A DNA stretch of 54,401 bases from Desulfobacteraceae bacterium. Lineage in GTDB: Bacteria > Desulfobacterota > Desulfobacteria > Desulfobacterales > UBA2174. Shown one piece after another: positions 1 through 9,655 of the stretch. The first letter of the stretch is position 1. Each line of letters starts with the position of its first letter. The position numbers and the translations under genes were made by a program. Under the pieces are notes generated by a model. The model saw only the letters and a program-made list of their open reading frames with translations, was not told where the DNA came from and searched no databases. The stretch is from NCBI GenBank assembly GCA_028700185.1, contig JAQVTF010000005.1, positions 1 through 54,401 of the forward strand, read 5' to 3'.

Positions 1-674
1 TTTCCACCTTCTACAAGGACCGAGCCGAGAGTGTGAATCAGGTGGCCGAGGCCATCGTTGCCGTGGTGGCGGCCCGGCCAGGCAACTACCTGGCCTTTTT
101 CCCCTCCTATGTCTACCTGGAACTGGTGCACGAGGTCCTGGGCCGCAACTGGCCGCAGATTGCCACCCGGTGCCAGGCCCCGGCCATGACCGATGCCGAG
201 CGGGACGCTTTTTTGCGGTGGCTGCCGGCGGCGCCGGAAGCTGCGCGGCTGGGATTCGCCGTGATGGGCGGCGTGTTCGGGGAAGGCATCGACCTGGTGG
301 GAGACCGGTTGACCGGGGCCATCGTGGTGGGGGTGGGATTGCCGGCCATCGGCCCCGAACGCGAGCAGATTCGCCGCTATTACGAAGGGGAACAGGGGCG
401 CGGATTCGATTTCGCCTATCGCTATCCGGGGATCAACCGGGTACTCCAGGCCGCCGGAAGGGTGATCCGCTCGGCTGCGGACCGCGGAGTGGTGGCCCTG
501 GTGGATGCGCGGTTTGCCCGCGCCGACTACCGCCGTTTGCTGCCCGCTTACTGGACGGTGGATTCTGTGGACGATGCAGGCCAGCTATTTGATGATTTGA
601 AAAAGTTCTGGGCGCAGATGGATGACGGGAGATCTCGGGAAGGCACAAACGCGGCGCCCGCCGCGGTGGCGTGA
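1..674 (+). CDS. DinG/Rad3-type ATP-dependent helicase, C-terminal part (5' truncated by window edge)
   Basis: ORF has GVFGEGIDLVGDRLTGAIVVGVGLP and YRYPGINRVLQAAGRVIRSAADRG, typical of the DinG/XPD C-terminal helicase domain; reading frame is open to the window edge. Confidence 0.85.
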   Translation, partial: STFYKDRAESVNQVAEAIVAVVAARPGNYLAFFPSYVYLELVHEVLGRNWPQIATRCQAPAMTDAERDAFLRWLPAAPEAARLGFAVMGGVFGEGIDLVGDRLTGAIVVGVGLPAIGPEREQIRRYYEGEQGRGFDFAYRYPGINRVLQAAGRVIRSAADRGVVALVDARFARADYRRLLPAYWTVDSVDDAGQLFDDLKKFWAQMDDGRSREGTNAAPAAVA

Positions 675-1051
675 AAACGATGAACGAGAGGAATAATTCA
701 GAAATCGAAGCGCTGCGGCGACGCCACCGTGCGGCCCTGGAACTCTCCGCTGCCGCCGCCACCCGGTTTCCGGAGGCGGTGCGTCAGTTGCGTCGTCTGG
801 CGGCCGCGGTGACGTGCCAATCCCTTGATATCGGCGCCTACCATCACACCGCCGCCGAAATGGTCCGGCTTCTGGAAATTCTCTGTGGGGTCGGGGCTGG
901 GACCGTTTTCGTCTATTTTCGTCGCAGCCTGGATCCCGGCTGCGAAGGGCACGTGCGCACCTTTCGCCCCATGTGCCACGACCTGCTGGCCGTGCTGGCG
1001 GAGCTGGACCGCTGGCGCGCCGATCATCCGCCGGTGCGGCGGGTCAAGTAG
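671..1051 (+). CDS. hypothetical protein (126 aa)
   Basis: ORF overlaps the helicase stop (ATGA-type overlap) on the same strand; no recognised domain. Confidence 0.6.
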   Translation: MKTMNERNNSEIEALRRRHRAALELSAAAATRFPEAVRQLRRLAAAVTCQSLDIGAYHHTAAEMVRLLEILCGVGAGTVFVYFRRSLDPGCEGHVRTFRPMCHDLLAVLAELDRWRADHPPVRRVK

Positions 1052-1081
1052 TCCTGGCCCGCCGCATCCGTTAATTTACGG

Positions 1082-1267
1082 TCAGGATTTCTTCTTGGCG
1101 GCGTAGCCGTCGGCGTACCATCCTCCGCCTTTGAGGGAAAAGGTGCAGTTGGAGAGAATCTTGTGCGCCTTGCGGCCGCATTTCGGGCACTTGATGGTTT
1201 CGGTGCCCATGCGTACAAGCTCTTCGGTCACCTCGCCGCATTCGCATTTGAATTCATACATCGGCAT
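1082..1267 (-). CDS. FmdB-family zinc ribbon protein
   Basis: MPMYEFKCECGEVTEELVRMGTETIKCPKCGRKAHKIL; CxC...CPKCG. Confidence 0.85.
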   Translation of the reverse strand: MPMYEFKCECGEVTEELVRMGTETIKCPKCGRKAHKILSNCTFSLKGGGWYADGYAAKKKS

Positions 1268-1338
1268 GGCGTGTTTCCTCTGTCTCTAAAATCGTTTGTT
1301 CAGTTGCTGGTTTTGCCGAAACCGCGGCCCGACGCTTT

Positions 1339-1557
1339 TCACCCCTGTTTGGCCTGGGCGGCCTTGGCGCATTTGGGCAGTTTCCAGCCCCCCCCACCAG
1401 TGGGAATTCCGTGGGGACGAATCGCGCCGGCGGACATCAGCTTCTCGACATCCCTACCGCCGCAATGGGGGCAAACCGGTCCTTCGTTTTCTCCGGGCAT
1501 CACCAGGCTTTCAAAAGTTCCCTGGCAGGTTCGGCAAACGTATTCAAAAATCGGCAT
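1339..1557 (-). CDS. FmdB-family zinc ribbon protein (second copy)
   Basis: MPIFEYVCRTCQGTFESLVMPGENEGPVCPHCGGRDVEKLMS; CxxC...CPHCG. Confidence 0.85.
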   Translation of the reverse strand: MPIFEYVCRTCQGTFESLVMPGENEGPVCPHCGGRDVEKLMSAGAIRPHGIPTGGGGWKLPKCAKAAQAKQG

Positions 1558-1656
1558 GGATCACCTCGGAATTCAGTCGGGCAAACCCTAATTCTCTTTT
1601 TCGGTCAAGTCAAGTATCCGGCTTTTCGGGTGCCGATTCCTCTGGGCAAAGCGGCC

Positions 1657-2598
1657 TCACGCCGCTGACGGTCGGCCGTAGCAGACCTCGAAGCGCCGCC
1701 AGAATTGCTCAGGTGTAAAACGGTGATCCTGGGTGCCGTGACGGCTCACCGCGAAGCTGGCGCAGACCGATCCCATACGGGCGCAGGTGGTGAGTTCACG
1801 GCCCTCGGCCATGCCCATCAACACCCCGGCACGGTAGGCGTCGCCGGCCCCGGTGGGATCCACCACGCCGTCGTTGTCGGCGGCGTCGACGTGGACGTCG
1901 CCGTCGGTGGCATGGAGAATCGACCCGTTCTCCCCGAGGGTGGTGATCACCGCCTGGCACCGCTGGAGGATTTGGGGCAGGTCCAGGCCCGTGGCGCGCT
2001 TGATCATTTCCATCTCGTAGTCGTTGGAGATCAGCAGGGTAGCCCCCGTGGTCATTTCCACCAGGTCATCGGCGCTGAGGGCGGGGATGGACTGGCCGGG
2101 ATCGAAGATGTAGCGCAGTCCCATTTCCTTGAAGCGGCGGCTGTAGGTGCGCATGTCCTCGAGGTTTCCCGGGGCGATGATGCCCAGGGCGTCGGCGGGG
2201 TCGAGGCCGTTGACATCGTAGCGTGCGCTGCGGTTCATGGCGCCGGGGTTGAACCCGGTGATCTGGTTGTTGGCCTGGTCGGTGGTGATGTAGGCGCCGG
2301 CGGTGAATTCATCGTCCACCTGACGGATGCCGGCCAGGGACATGTTGTGGTCGAGAAGCCATTGGCGGTAGCGGCCGAAGTCCTTGCCGGCGGCGGCCAC
2401 GATGAGCGGAGAGGCACCGAGGAGGGCCAGGTTGTAAGCGATGTTGCCGGCAGTGCCGCCGAATTTTTCCTGAAGACCGTTGACCATGAAGCAGACGTTG
2501 ATGTTGTGGATTTTCTCGGGCAGAATGTGATCGGCGAAAAGGCCGGGAAAATCCATGATGCGGTCATAGGCCAACGAGCCCGAAACAATGATGTTCAT
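1657..2598 (-). CDS. PfkB/ribokinase-family carbohydrate (adenosine kinase-like) kinase
   Basis: MNIIVSGSLAYDRIMDFPG..., GGTAGNIAYNLALLG, DPTGAGDAYRAG motif; AGGAGG ribosome-binding site just upstream of the ATG at 2598. Confidence 0.85.
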   Translation of the reverse strand: MNIIVSGSLAYDRIMDFPGLFADHILPEKIHNINVCFMVNGLQEKFGGTAGNIAYNLALLGASPLIVAAAGKDFGRYRQWLLDHNMSLAGIRQVDDEFTAGAYITTDQANNQITGFNPGAMNRSARYDVNGLDPADALGIIAPGNLEDMRTYSRRFKEMGLRYIFDPGQSIPALSADDLVEMTTGATLLISNDYEMEMIKRATGLDLPQILQRCQAVITTLGENGSILHATDGDVHVDAADNDGVVDPTGAGDAYRAGVLMGMAEGRELTTCARMGSVCASFAVSRHGTQDHRFTPEQFWRRFEVCYGRPSAA

Positions 2599-2900
2599 CC
2601 GTATCCTCCTTTTGGCTGGGCCGGGATTCCGGCCGACAATATAACCACTTATCATGAAGCAACAGGCATGCGGATGTCAAATCACCCTTCGTGGACGGCG
2701 GCGTCCCGTCTATGTTCCGTGGTGCTTCATCCCGAAGAGAGGAATCCGTAGTTGAAAAAATCAGGGGAAAATAGTGACAATCAGAATGATTCCTGGTTAG
2801 AACACGGCACCCTTGGCTTGGGTGGGATCCCGGCTCCAATAAGCCATCGTTCGGCTCACATCGGTTCGAGAGCCACAACCCCTTGACGAAAGAATCGAAA

Positions 2901-3551
2901 ATGATGCTGAAAACCAAACGCAGTGCCGTGGCACGCCTGGGAAAGCGGATGCTGGCCGCCGGGCTGACCACCGGCACCGGGGGCAACCTGAGCTGGTGCG
3001 ACCGGCGCCGGGGACTGGTCGCCGTGTCTCCTTCCGGAGTGGCCTATGATCGGCTGACGGCCGGTGATGTGGTGGTGGTGGATCTGGACGGCAACCGGGT
3101 GGACGGGACCCTGTCGCCTTCCAGCGAGCTGCCCTTTCACCTGGCGCTTTATCGCCACCGGCCGGATGTGGCCGCCGTGGTGCACACCCACTCGGTCTAT
3201 GCCACCACTTTGGCCTGCCTCCACTGGGAGATTCCCGCAGTGCACTACCTGGTGGGGTTCGCCGGCCCCAAGGTGCCTCTGGCACCTTACGCCACCTACG
3301 GCACCGAAGCCCTGGCCCGGGGCGTGGTGGATGCCATCGGTGCGGCCAACGCCGTGTTGCTGGCCAACCACGGGATGATCGCCGTGGGCACCGACCTGGA
3401 AAAGGCCTTTGCCGTGGCCGAAGAGATCGAGCTGGTGGCACGGATCTACTACCAGGCCAAGGCCGTGGGTACTCCCCAGATCCTGCCCGATGACGAGATG
3501 CAGCGGGTGATGGAGCGGTTCAAGTCCTACGGCAAGCCGCCCGAGGATTGA
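2901..3551 (+). CDS. class II aldolase/adducin family protein (fuculose-phosphate aldolase-like)
   Basis: TGTGGNLSWCD, VVHTHSVYATTLA, LLANHGMIAVG motifs of class II aldolases; start uncertain (TTG 2883 or ATG 2901). Confidence 0.85.
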   Translation: MMLKTKRSAVARLGKRMLAAGLTTGTGGNLSWCDRRRGLVAVSPSGVAYDRLTAGDVVVVDLDGNRVDGTLSPSSELPFHLALYRHRPDVAAVVHTHSVYATTLACLHWEIPAVHYLVGFAGPKVPLAPYATYGTEALARGVVDAIGAANAVLLANHGMIAVGTDLEKAFAVAEEIELVARIYYQAKAVGTPQILPDDEMQRVMERFKSYGKPPED

Positions 3552-3552
3552 T

Positions 3553-3957
3553 TCAGAACTCCTTGAAGATACGTGCCAGGGGGTGTCCCGGCGCCTGAAG
3601 CGTCAGGTCGTTGAAATAGCCGTAGGGGGTCTGAACGGCACGGTAGGCGGCATTTTCCAGCCGTTGGTGGACCCGGTCGATCAGTGCCTTAGCCTGGAGC
3701 GCGTCGGCCTTGTCTTCGCCCAGGTGGGTGAACGAGTGTAAAATGACAAGTGAAGTTTCCCATTTTCGCGCCAGCCACTTGGCGTTCTTGGCCAGCTTGG
3801 TTTCCACCGATGCGTCCTCGATGTCCTTGGGCTCCACGTGGATGAAGGCCACCACGGCCTTTTCGTGGGAACTGGGTTCGGCGTCGGGCGCGTCGTCCAG
3901 GGTCTTGACGGCCGGATTCCAGGCGAAGGTGTCGCAGTACCAGAACAAAACACGCAT
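3553..3957 (-). CDS. stand-alone archaeal-type threonyl-tRNA synthetase editing domain protein
   Basis: MRVLFWYCDTF...VVAFIHVEPKD...ILHSFTHLGEDKADALQAKALIDRVHQRLENAAYRAVQTPYGYFNDLTLQAPGHPLARI resembles the N-terminal editing domain of archaeal ThrRS. Confidence 0.8.
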   Translation of the reverse strand: MRVLFWYCDTFAWNPAVKTLDDAPDAEPSSHEKAVVAFIHVEPKDIEDASVETKLAKNAKWLARKWETSLVILHSFTHLGEDKADALQAKALIDRVHQRLENAAYRAVQTPYGYFNDLTLQAPGHPLARIFKEF

Positions 3958-4140
3958 AGTCTTTTCCGATTTTGCCGGCACGGCGCCTTCCGGACGACGA
4001 CGCCCGGCCGCAACAGGAGAAAAACAGAAAGTGGAGCGCGTGGCTGAAAATTTCAGCGCCGCTGCCCGCAGGGACCTTGGGCGCCGGCTGTCCCTGAAGG
4101 CCACCGCCTCCAATTTAGACCTGGAAGGGCGGGTGGGTCA

Positions 4141-5964
4141 ATGACGGCTTTGCCTGACGCCGCCTTGCCGCCGTTGGTGAAGGCCGGTCGCTGCTCGAAG
4201 CGGCGGTTTTTGTGTTGGCCATTGCTGTTGGCCGTTGTTTTACTGGTTGTTGTGGCGGCGGCGCCCGGAGGGGCCGCCGAGGCCGAGACAACGCCGGCCC
4301 AACTGCGGATCGAAGGTTTGGACGCCCATCCGGCCCTGGCGGCCAACGTCCGGGCCATGGTGCCGCCCCCGGGCTTCGGCTGCGATGCGCCGCACGTGCG
4401 CTGGCGCGCCTACCTGCGCCAGGCGCGCCAAAAGGCCGAAACGGCTTTGCGGGCCCTGGGGCACTTCAATGCCGTCATGGACACGGCCATCGCGCAGGAC
4501 GGCGACTGTCGTGTGCCGGTGCTCGCCATCGACCCCGGCCCGGTGGTGCGCGTCGAGGCGGTGGACATCGTCATCGAAGGCCCTTTCCAACAGGATGACG
4601 CCGCCCGACGATGGCGGGAGAACTGGCCCCTCGAGGTCGGCGCCGCCCTCAACCAGGGAAGCTACGATGCCGCCCGCGACCGGCTGATCAACCGGGCGCG
4701 GGCCCGTGGCTACCTCGATGTCCGTTACACCCGTCGCAACCTGCGGGTGGACCCGAAGGCCAACACGGCCCGTATCGAATTGACCCTGGAATCCGGGCCG
4801 CGCTACCGCTTCGCCGCCATTCGTGCCGAGCAGAATATATTGGACGACGCGTTTTTGAGGCGGCTGATCCCCGTCCAGCCGGGCGACCCCTACTCCAGCG
4901 ATCGATTGGCCGCCATCGGCGGCAGCCTCAGCGCCAGCGGCTACTTTGCCGACGTCAGGGTGAGGCCGGACCTGGAAGCCCGGGATAACGGCGCCGTGCC
5001 GGTGGACATTCAACTGATCGAACGGCCGCGCACCGGCTACGAGTTCCGGGTGGGCTACGGCACCGATACCGGCCCGCGCACCCGGGCCGAGGTGGCGCGT
5101 CGCTGGGTCAACCGCAACGGCCACAAGTGGAAGGCCGGGTTCGGCTTGGCCCAGCGTGAGCAGGCCCTGGATGCCGTGTATTCGATTCCCATGCAGCACC
5201 CCCTCACCGACCGCCTGGAATTTTACGCCCGCATCGACCGGGAGGACAACAACGATATCGTCACCCAATCCGGCACCCTGGGGGCGCAGTACGCCCGGGA
5301 ACGGGGCGGCTGGACCCAGGCGGTGTTCACCGAATACCTCTATGAGCGCACGCGCTACGGCGACGCGCCGGCCCAGGGCGACGGCTTTCTGCTCGGCGGG
5401 CTCAAGCTCGGGCTGCGCAGGCTGGATGATCCGCTCTTTCCCGTGCGGGGCCACTCGCTGGACCTGATTTTGCGGGGGGCGGCCGAGCCGCTTTTCAGCG
5501 CGACATCGCTGGTGCAGGGACGGGCACGCGGAGTGGTGTCCCGCCCCTGGCGCCGCTTCATCTTTCAAGGACGGGCCGAGTTGGGGGCGACCCGGGCCGA
5601 CGACTTCGGCTGCGTGCCCAAGTCGCTGCGTTTCTTTGCCGGCGGGGACAACTCGGTGCGCGGTTACGGCTATGAAAGTCTCGGGCCCACCAACGACGAG
5701 GGGCAGGTGGTGGGCGGCAGGTACCTCTGCGCCCTGAGCGCCGAAGCCATGTATCCGGTCTACGGCGACGACTGGTTCGCGGCGGTGTTCGTGGACAGCG
5801 GTCAGGCTTTTGACGATCTGGCCGATCTTGCATTCAAGACCGGTGCCGGGCTCGGGATCCGCTGGCGTTCGCCCATCGGCCTGGTGCGCCTGGACCTGGC
5901 CCATCCCTTCGACGCAGCATCCTCCTCGGTGCGGCTGCACATCGGCATTGGAGCGGATTTCTGA
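4141..5964 (+). CDS. tamA: TamA-like BamA/Omp85 family outer membrane assembly protein
   Basis: POTRA-like N-terminus, C-terminal beta-barrel (FFAGGDNSVRGYGYESLGP...VFVDSGQAFDD...GAGLGIRWRSPIGLVRLDLAHP); start overlaps tamB. Confidence 0.85.
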   Translation: MTALPDAALPPLVKAGRCSKRRFLCWPLLLAVVLLVVVAAAPGGAAEAETTPAQLRIEGLDAHPALAANVRAMVPPPGFGCDAPHVRWRAYLRQARQKAETALRALGHFNAVMDTAIAQDGDCRVPVLAIDPGPVVRVEAVDIVIEGPFQQDDAARRWRENWPLEVGAALNQGSYDAARDRLINRARARGYLDVRYTRRNLRVDPKANTARIELTLESGPRYRFAAIRAEQNILDDAFLRRLIPVQPGDPYSSDRLAAIGGSLSASGYFADVRVRPDLEARDNGAVPVDIQLIERPRTGYEFRVGYGTDTGPRTRAEVARRWVNRNGHKWKAGFGLAQREQALDAVYSIPMQHPLTDRLEFYARIDREDNNDIVTQSGTLGAQYARERGGWTQAVFTEYLYERTRYGDAPAQGDGFLLGGLKLGLRRLDDPLFPVRGHSLDLILRGAAEPLFSATSLVQGRARGVVSRPWRRFIFQGRAELGATRADDFGCVPKSLRFFAGGDNSVRGYGYESLGPTNDEGQVVGGRYLCALSAEAMYPVYGDDWFAAVFVDSGQAFDDLADLAFKTGAGLGIRWRSPIGLVRLDLAHPFDAASSSVRLHIGIGADF

Positions 5965-8900
5965 TGACTGCCGTGCGAGTTTTCCCCGGTCGTATCCTGC
6001 GCTGGACCCTGGGGGCCGCCGTGCTGCTGCTGGTTGCTCTTGCCGCGCTGCTGCTGGTGGTTTTTACCACCGAGAACGGCACCCGCTATGCCCTTGGCAA
6101 GGCGTTGGCCGCCGTCCCGGGGGCGGCGGTGGCGCAGGTGGAGGGCAGCCTCTGGCGGGGCATCACCCTGGAAGACTTTCGCTATGCGGACGGCGCGGGC
6201 ACCACCGTCAGGCTGCAGCGGCTCGAGTTGGTTTTTTCCTGGCCGGCCCTGCTGAAGATGCGGTTGCACCTGCCCCTAATCGAGGTTTCGGGGGTGGAAT
6301 TGCAGCTTCCTGAAAGCCAGCCGGCCGATGCGCCCGGCGGGGCGCTGGATATCGAAGCCATCGGCGCGAAACTGCCGCTGGCCGTTCAGATCGACGTCCT
6401 GCGCCTGAGCGATGTCACCGTGCAACCCGGGCCGGAGGCGGCCGTCGTCCGGCTGACATCCCTGGAAACCGCCTTGGCGGTGGACCGACAGCGCGCCGTG
6501 GTCTCCCATCTCAAGCTGGCCCTGGCAGCCCCGGCGCAGCTGCACCTGGAAGCCGAGGCCGGCCTGGACTGGAAAACGCCCCACCCGGCGCGCCTGCGCC
6601 TCGACGGCGACCTGACACTGGACGCCGGGTATCTCGACTGGTCCCTTGCCGGCGACGGCAACCTGGAAAAGCTGCGCACCACCGGCCACATCGGCTGGCA
6701 GGGAAAGGATTCGCCGGATGCCACCGTCCATCTGGTTGTGGAAAACGGTTTCGCCGCGGCGCGGATCGAAGCCCTCACCGCCGAGCTTCTCGACGGATCG
6801 TTGACCCTCAGCGGTGAGGTGGGGTGGGCGGAGGGCCTGGACTGGCAGGCGACGCTCTGCGCCAAAGACTTGCAGCCGGGGCCCTGGCTCGAGGCGGCCA
6901 CCGGTCCGGTCTCCTTTGAGCTGACCAGTTCCGGCCACATGGACCCGCAAGGCCAATTGATCCACGACAGCCGCCTGGTGGACGGCCGGGCCGAGATGGG
7001 CGGCATCGCCTTGACAGACCTGCGGCTGCATGCGGCGGGAGACCTGGAAAGCATCCGCATCCGCGATTTGGACGGCCGCATCCTCGGGGCCCGGGTGGCC
7101 GGGGAGGCCGATCTGCAACTGGCCCCGGAAGAGATCGCCTGGACGGCCCGGCTGTCGCTGGACGAGATGGATCTGTCCAAGCTGGAGACCCTGGAAATCG
7201 ACAGCGGTGGTGTCAATGGCCGGATCGGCCTGGATCTTTCCTCCCGGGGCCGGTGGCGTGGGGGGCAGCCATTTCTGACCGCCGAACTTGAAAACTTGCG
7301 CGGCGAGGTGGCGGGCCAACCCTTGTCGGGGCGGATCGCGCTTTCGGTGGAAGGCGATACGGTCCGCCTTCAGCCAGCGGATCTGACCCTGGGAGAAAAC
7401 CGGTTGGAGGTCGCCGGCACCGTCACGCCGCCCTTCGATCTGAAGTATCGACTCAACCTGCCGGACCTGGCCCGCTTGCCGCTGGCTCCGGCCCTGGGTG
7501 CCCCGCTGGCCGGCCGGCTGGAGGGCGAGGGCCGCCTGGCCGGCACCTTGGCCGCCCCTGAGGTGGCCGCCACCCTTTCCGGCCGTGGGCTGGCTTACGG
7601 CGGCGACCTGCGCTTGGCCGCCATCGATTTGCGCGCCACCGCCGACGGTGACCAATGGTTGCTGGAGGCCGATATGAAACGGCTGGTGGCGGCCGACCAG
7701 CAGGTGGAGGCGGTCACCGCGAAACTAACCGGAAGCCTTGACCAACACGCGCTGGTCTTGTCGGCCCGCAGCGATGACGGTCGCCTGGCACTGGCGCTGC
7801 AAGGCGGCCTGCACGAGCGCCGTTGGCAGGGTCGTCTGACCCGTCTGGCGTTGCGGGGAACCCGGGCCGGCGACTGGGGGCTGGCCCGGCCGGCGGCCCT
7901 GGTGCTGTCCGAAAAGGAACTGTTGCTGGAGGAGGCCTGTCTGGCGCCCGAGCCGTCCAGGACAAGAGTCTCCGACGGGGCGCCCAAGCAGCCCGCACCG
8001 GTGTCCGGCCAGGTCTGCCTGTCGGCCTCGCGCCGGGAAGACCAGGATCTCCTCGTCGCCTTGCAGGCCCGTTTGCCGTTGGCCCTGGCCGGGCCCGTGC
8101 TTCCGGAGGCCCTGCGCCTGCCGGGTGAGATGATCCTTGCCGCCGAGGCGCGCATCGGCGAAACAATGGCCGGGGAAGTCGAGGTGACGCTGCCGGACAA
8201 CCGGATCATTGTCCGTGGATTGACCGAGGCGCCGCTGGCCGTCGACTACCGCGAGACACGCATTCAGGCAACCCTGCGCGATCAGCGGCTTCAGGCGCAG
8301 ATCGGCGCGCGACTGTCCGGCGATGCGGTTTTGGATGGCGAGATTTCCGCCCAACTGGACGGCGGGCAGCCGCTTTCCGGTGGAATTAACTTGCAAATCC
8401 CCGATCTTGCCTGGCTCAACGCGTTCATCCCCGCCGTGTCCGAGCTTTCCGGGAAAGCCGAGGTCCGTCTCACCCTGGCCGGCGCCCTGACACAGCCGGC
8501 GCCCCAGGGCCGCGTCACGCTGGACAACCTGTCCCTCAACCTACCGGATACCGGGGTCGCTTACCAGAAAGGACGCCTGCGGTTGGATATCGACGAAAAC
8601 CAACAGCTCAACATCGCGGGCGAACTGGCCGGGGTCGATGGGGGCCGGCTGCAAATCACCGGGCAGGGATCACTGGCCCGACTGCCCGAGTGGCGCCTCG
8701 AACTGGCCCTCGACGGCGAAGCGCTGCCGGTGCTGCGCACCGCCGAGCTGGTGGTGGATGCCAGTCCGGCCCTGACCGTCAAGGCGGATCAGGAGGCGGC
8801 CGAGGTCCGGGGACGGGTTGGGTTGCCCCGGGTGGAAGCGCAGGTTCACACCCTGCCGGAGGGGGTGGTACGCGAATCGCCGGACCTGGTGTTGGCCCGC

Positions 8901-9635
8901 CAGGAGGAAAAGACGGCCGCCGGCTACCGGGTGCGTACCGATGTCGAGGTCGTGCTCGGCGAGCGGGTGCATCTGGAAGGCATGGGGTTTTCCGCCGGCC
9001 TGGCCGGTCGCATCCGCCTGCGCGGCAGCGGCAACGACCCCATCGCCGCCTTTGGCGAAGTGGACATCAAGGAGGGCCGTTATGAAGCCTACGGGCAGGA
9101 TCTGCGCATCACCCGGGGCCGGCTCACCTTCAACGGCCCCCTGGACGACCCGGGCCTGGATGTGCGCGCCTCGCGTACCGCGGGCGCTTACCAGGCCGGA
9201 CTGGAACTCACGGGCACCCTGAGGGATCCCCGCAGCCGGGTGTTCTCCGTGCCGGATCTGTCCGAGAGCGACGCGTTGAGCCTTCTGCTCACCGGAAAAC
9301 GGTTGTCGGAAGGGGGCGCCGGCGCCGACGCCACGATGCTGCTCAATGCCCTGGCCGGCCTGGGCGTCGCCCGGGCGGACGACATCGCCCGGGATATCGG
9401 GCAGACCGTCGGCTTCGACGAACTGGGGCTGGACACCGACGACGGGCTCTACGGCACCCAGCTCACCGTGGGCAAGCGCATCAACTCCCGCCTCCTGGTG
9501 CGCTACGCCGTGGGGCTGTTCGACGGCGTGGGCAAGGTCATCACCGTTTACAACATCAACCGCTACTTGGACCTGGAGATCTCCCACGGCCCCGAAGCCC
9601 AGGGGGGCGACCTGATTTTCCGCATCGAACGCTGA
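5964..9635 (+). CDS. tamB: TamB-like translocation and assembly module protein (DUF490)
   Basis: 1223 aa, N-terminal TM, repetitive beta-rich body, DUF490 C-terminus (TLRDPRSRVFSVPDLSESDALSLLLTGK...QLTVGKRINSRLLVRYAVGLFDGVGKVITVYNINRYLDLEIS). Confidence 0.9.
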   Translation: MTAVRVFPGRILRWTLGAAVLLLVALAALLLVVFTTENGTRYALGKALAAVPGAAVAQVEGSLWRGITLEDFRYADGAGTTVRLQRLELVFSWPALLKMRLHLPLIEVSGVELQLPESQPADAPGGALDIEAIGAKLPLAVQIDVLRLSDVTVQPGPEAAVVRLTSLETALAVDRQRAVVSHLKLALAAPAQLHLEAEAGLDWKTPHPARLRLDGDLTLDAGYLDWSLAGDGNLEKLRTTGHIGWQGKDSPDATVHLVVENGFAAARIEALTAELLDGSLTLSGEVGWAEGLDWQATLCAKDLQPGPWLEAATGPVSFELTSSGHMDPQGQLIHDSRLVDGRAEMGGIALTDLRLHAAGDLESIRIRDLDGRILGARVAGEADLQLAPEEIAWTARLSLDEMDLSKLETLEIDSGGVNGRIGLDLSSRGRWRGGQPFLTAELENLRGEVAGQPLSGRIALSVEGDTVRLQPADLTLGENRLEVAGTVTPPFDLKYRLNLPDLARLPLAPALGAPLAGRLEGEGRLAGTLAAPEVAATLSGRGLAYGGDLRLAAIDLRATADGDQWLLEADMKRLVAADQQVEAVTAKLTGSLDQHALVLSARSDDGRLALALQGGLHERRWQGRLTRLALRGTRAGDWGLARPAALVLSEKELLLEEACLAPEPSRTRVSDGAPKQPAPVSGQVCLSASRREDQDLLVALQARLPLALAGPVLPEALRLPGEMILAAEARIGETMAGEVEVTLPDNRIIVRGLTEAPLAVDYRETRIQATLRDQRLQAQIGARLSGDAVLDGEISAQLDGGQPLSGGINLQIPDLAWLNAFIPAVSELSGKAEVRLTLAGALTQPAPQGRVTLDNLSLNLPDTGVAYQKGRLRLDIDENQQLNIAGELAGVDGGRLQITGQGSLARLPEWRLELALDGEALPVLRTAELVVDASPALTVKADQEAAEVRGRVGLPRVEAQVHTLPEGVVRESPDLVLARQEEKTAAGYRVRTDVEVVLGERVHLEGMGFSAGLAGRIRLRGSGNDPIAAFGEVDIKEGRYEAYGQDLRITRGRLTFNGPLDDPGLDVRASRTAGAYQAGLELTGTLRDPRSRVFSVPDLSESDALSLLLTGKRLSEGGAGADATMLLNALAGLGVARADDIARDIGQTVGFDELGLDTDDGLYGTQLTVGKRINSRLLVRYAVGLFDGVGKVITVYNINRYLDLEISHGPEAQGGDLIFRIER

Positions 9636-9655
9636 AACGGCGTTGAAAAACTTGA

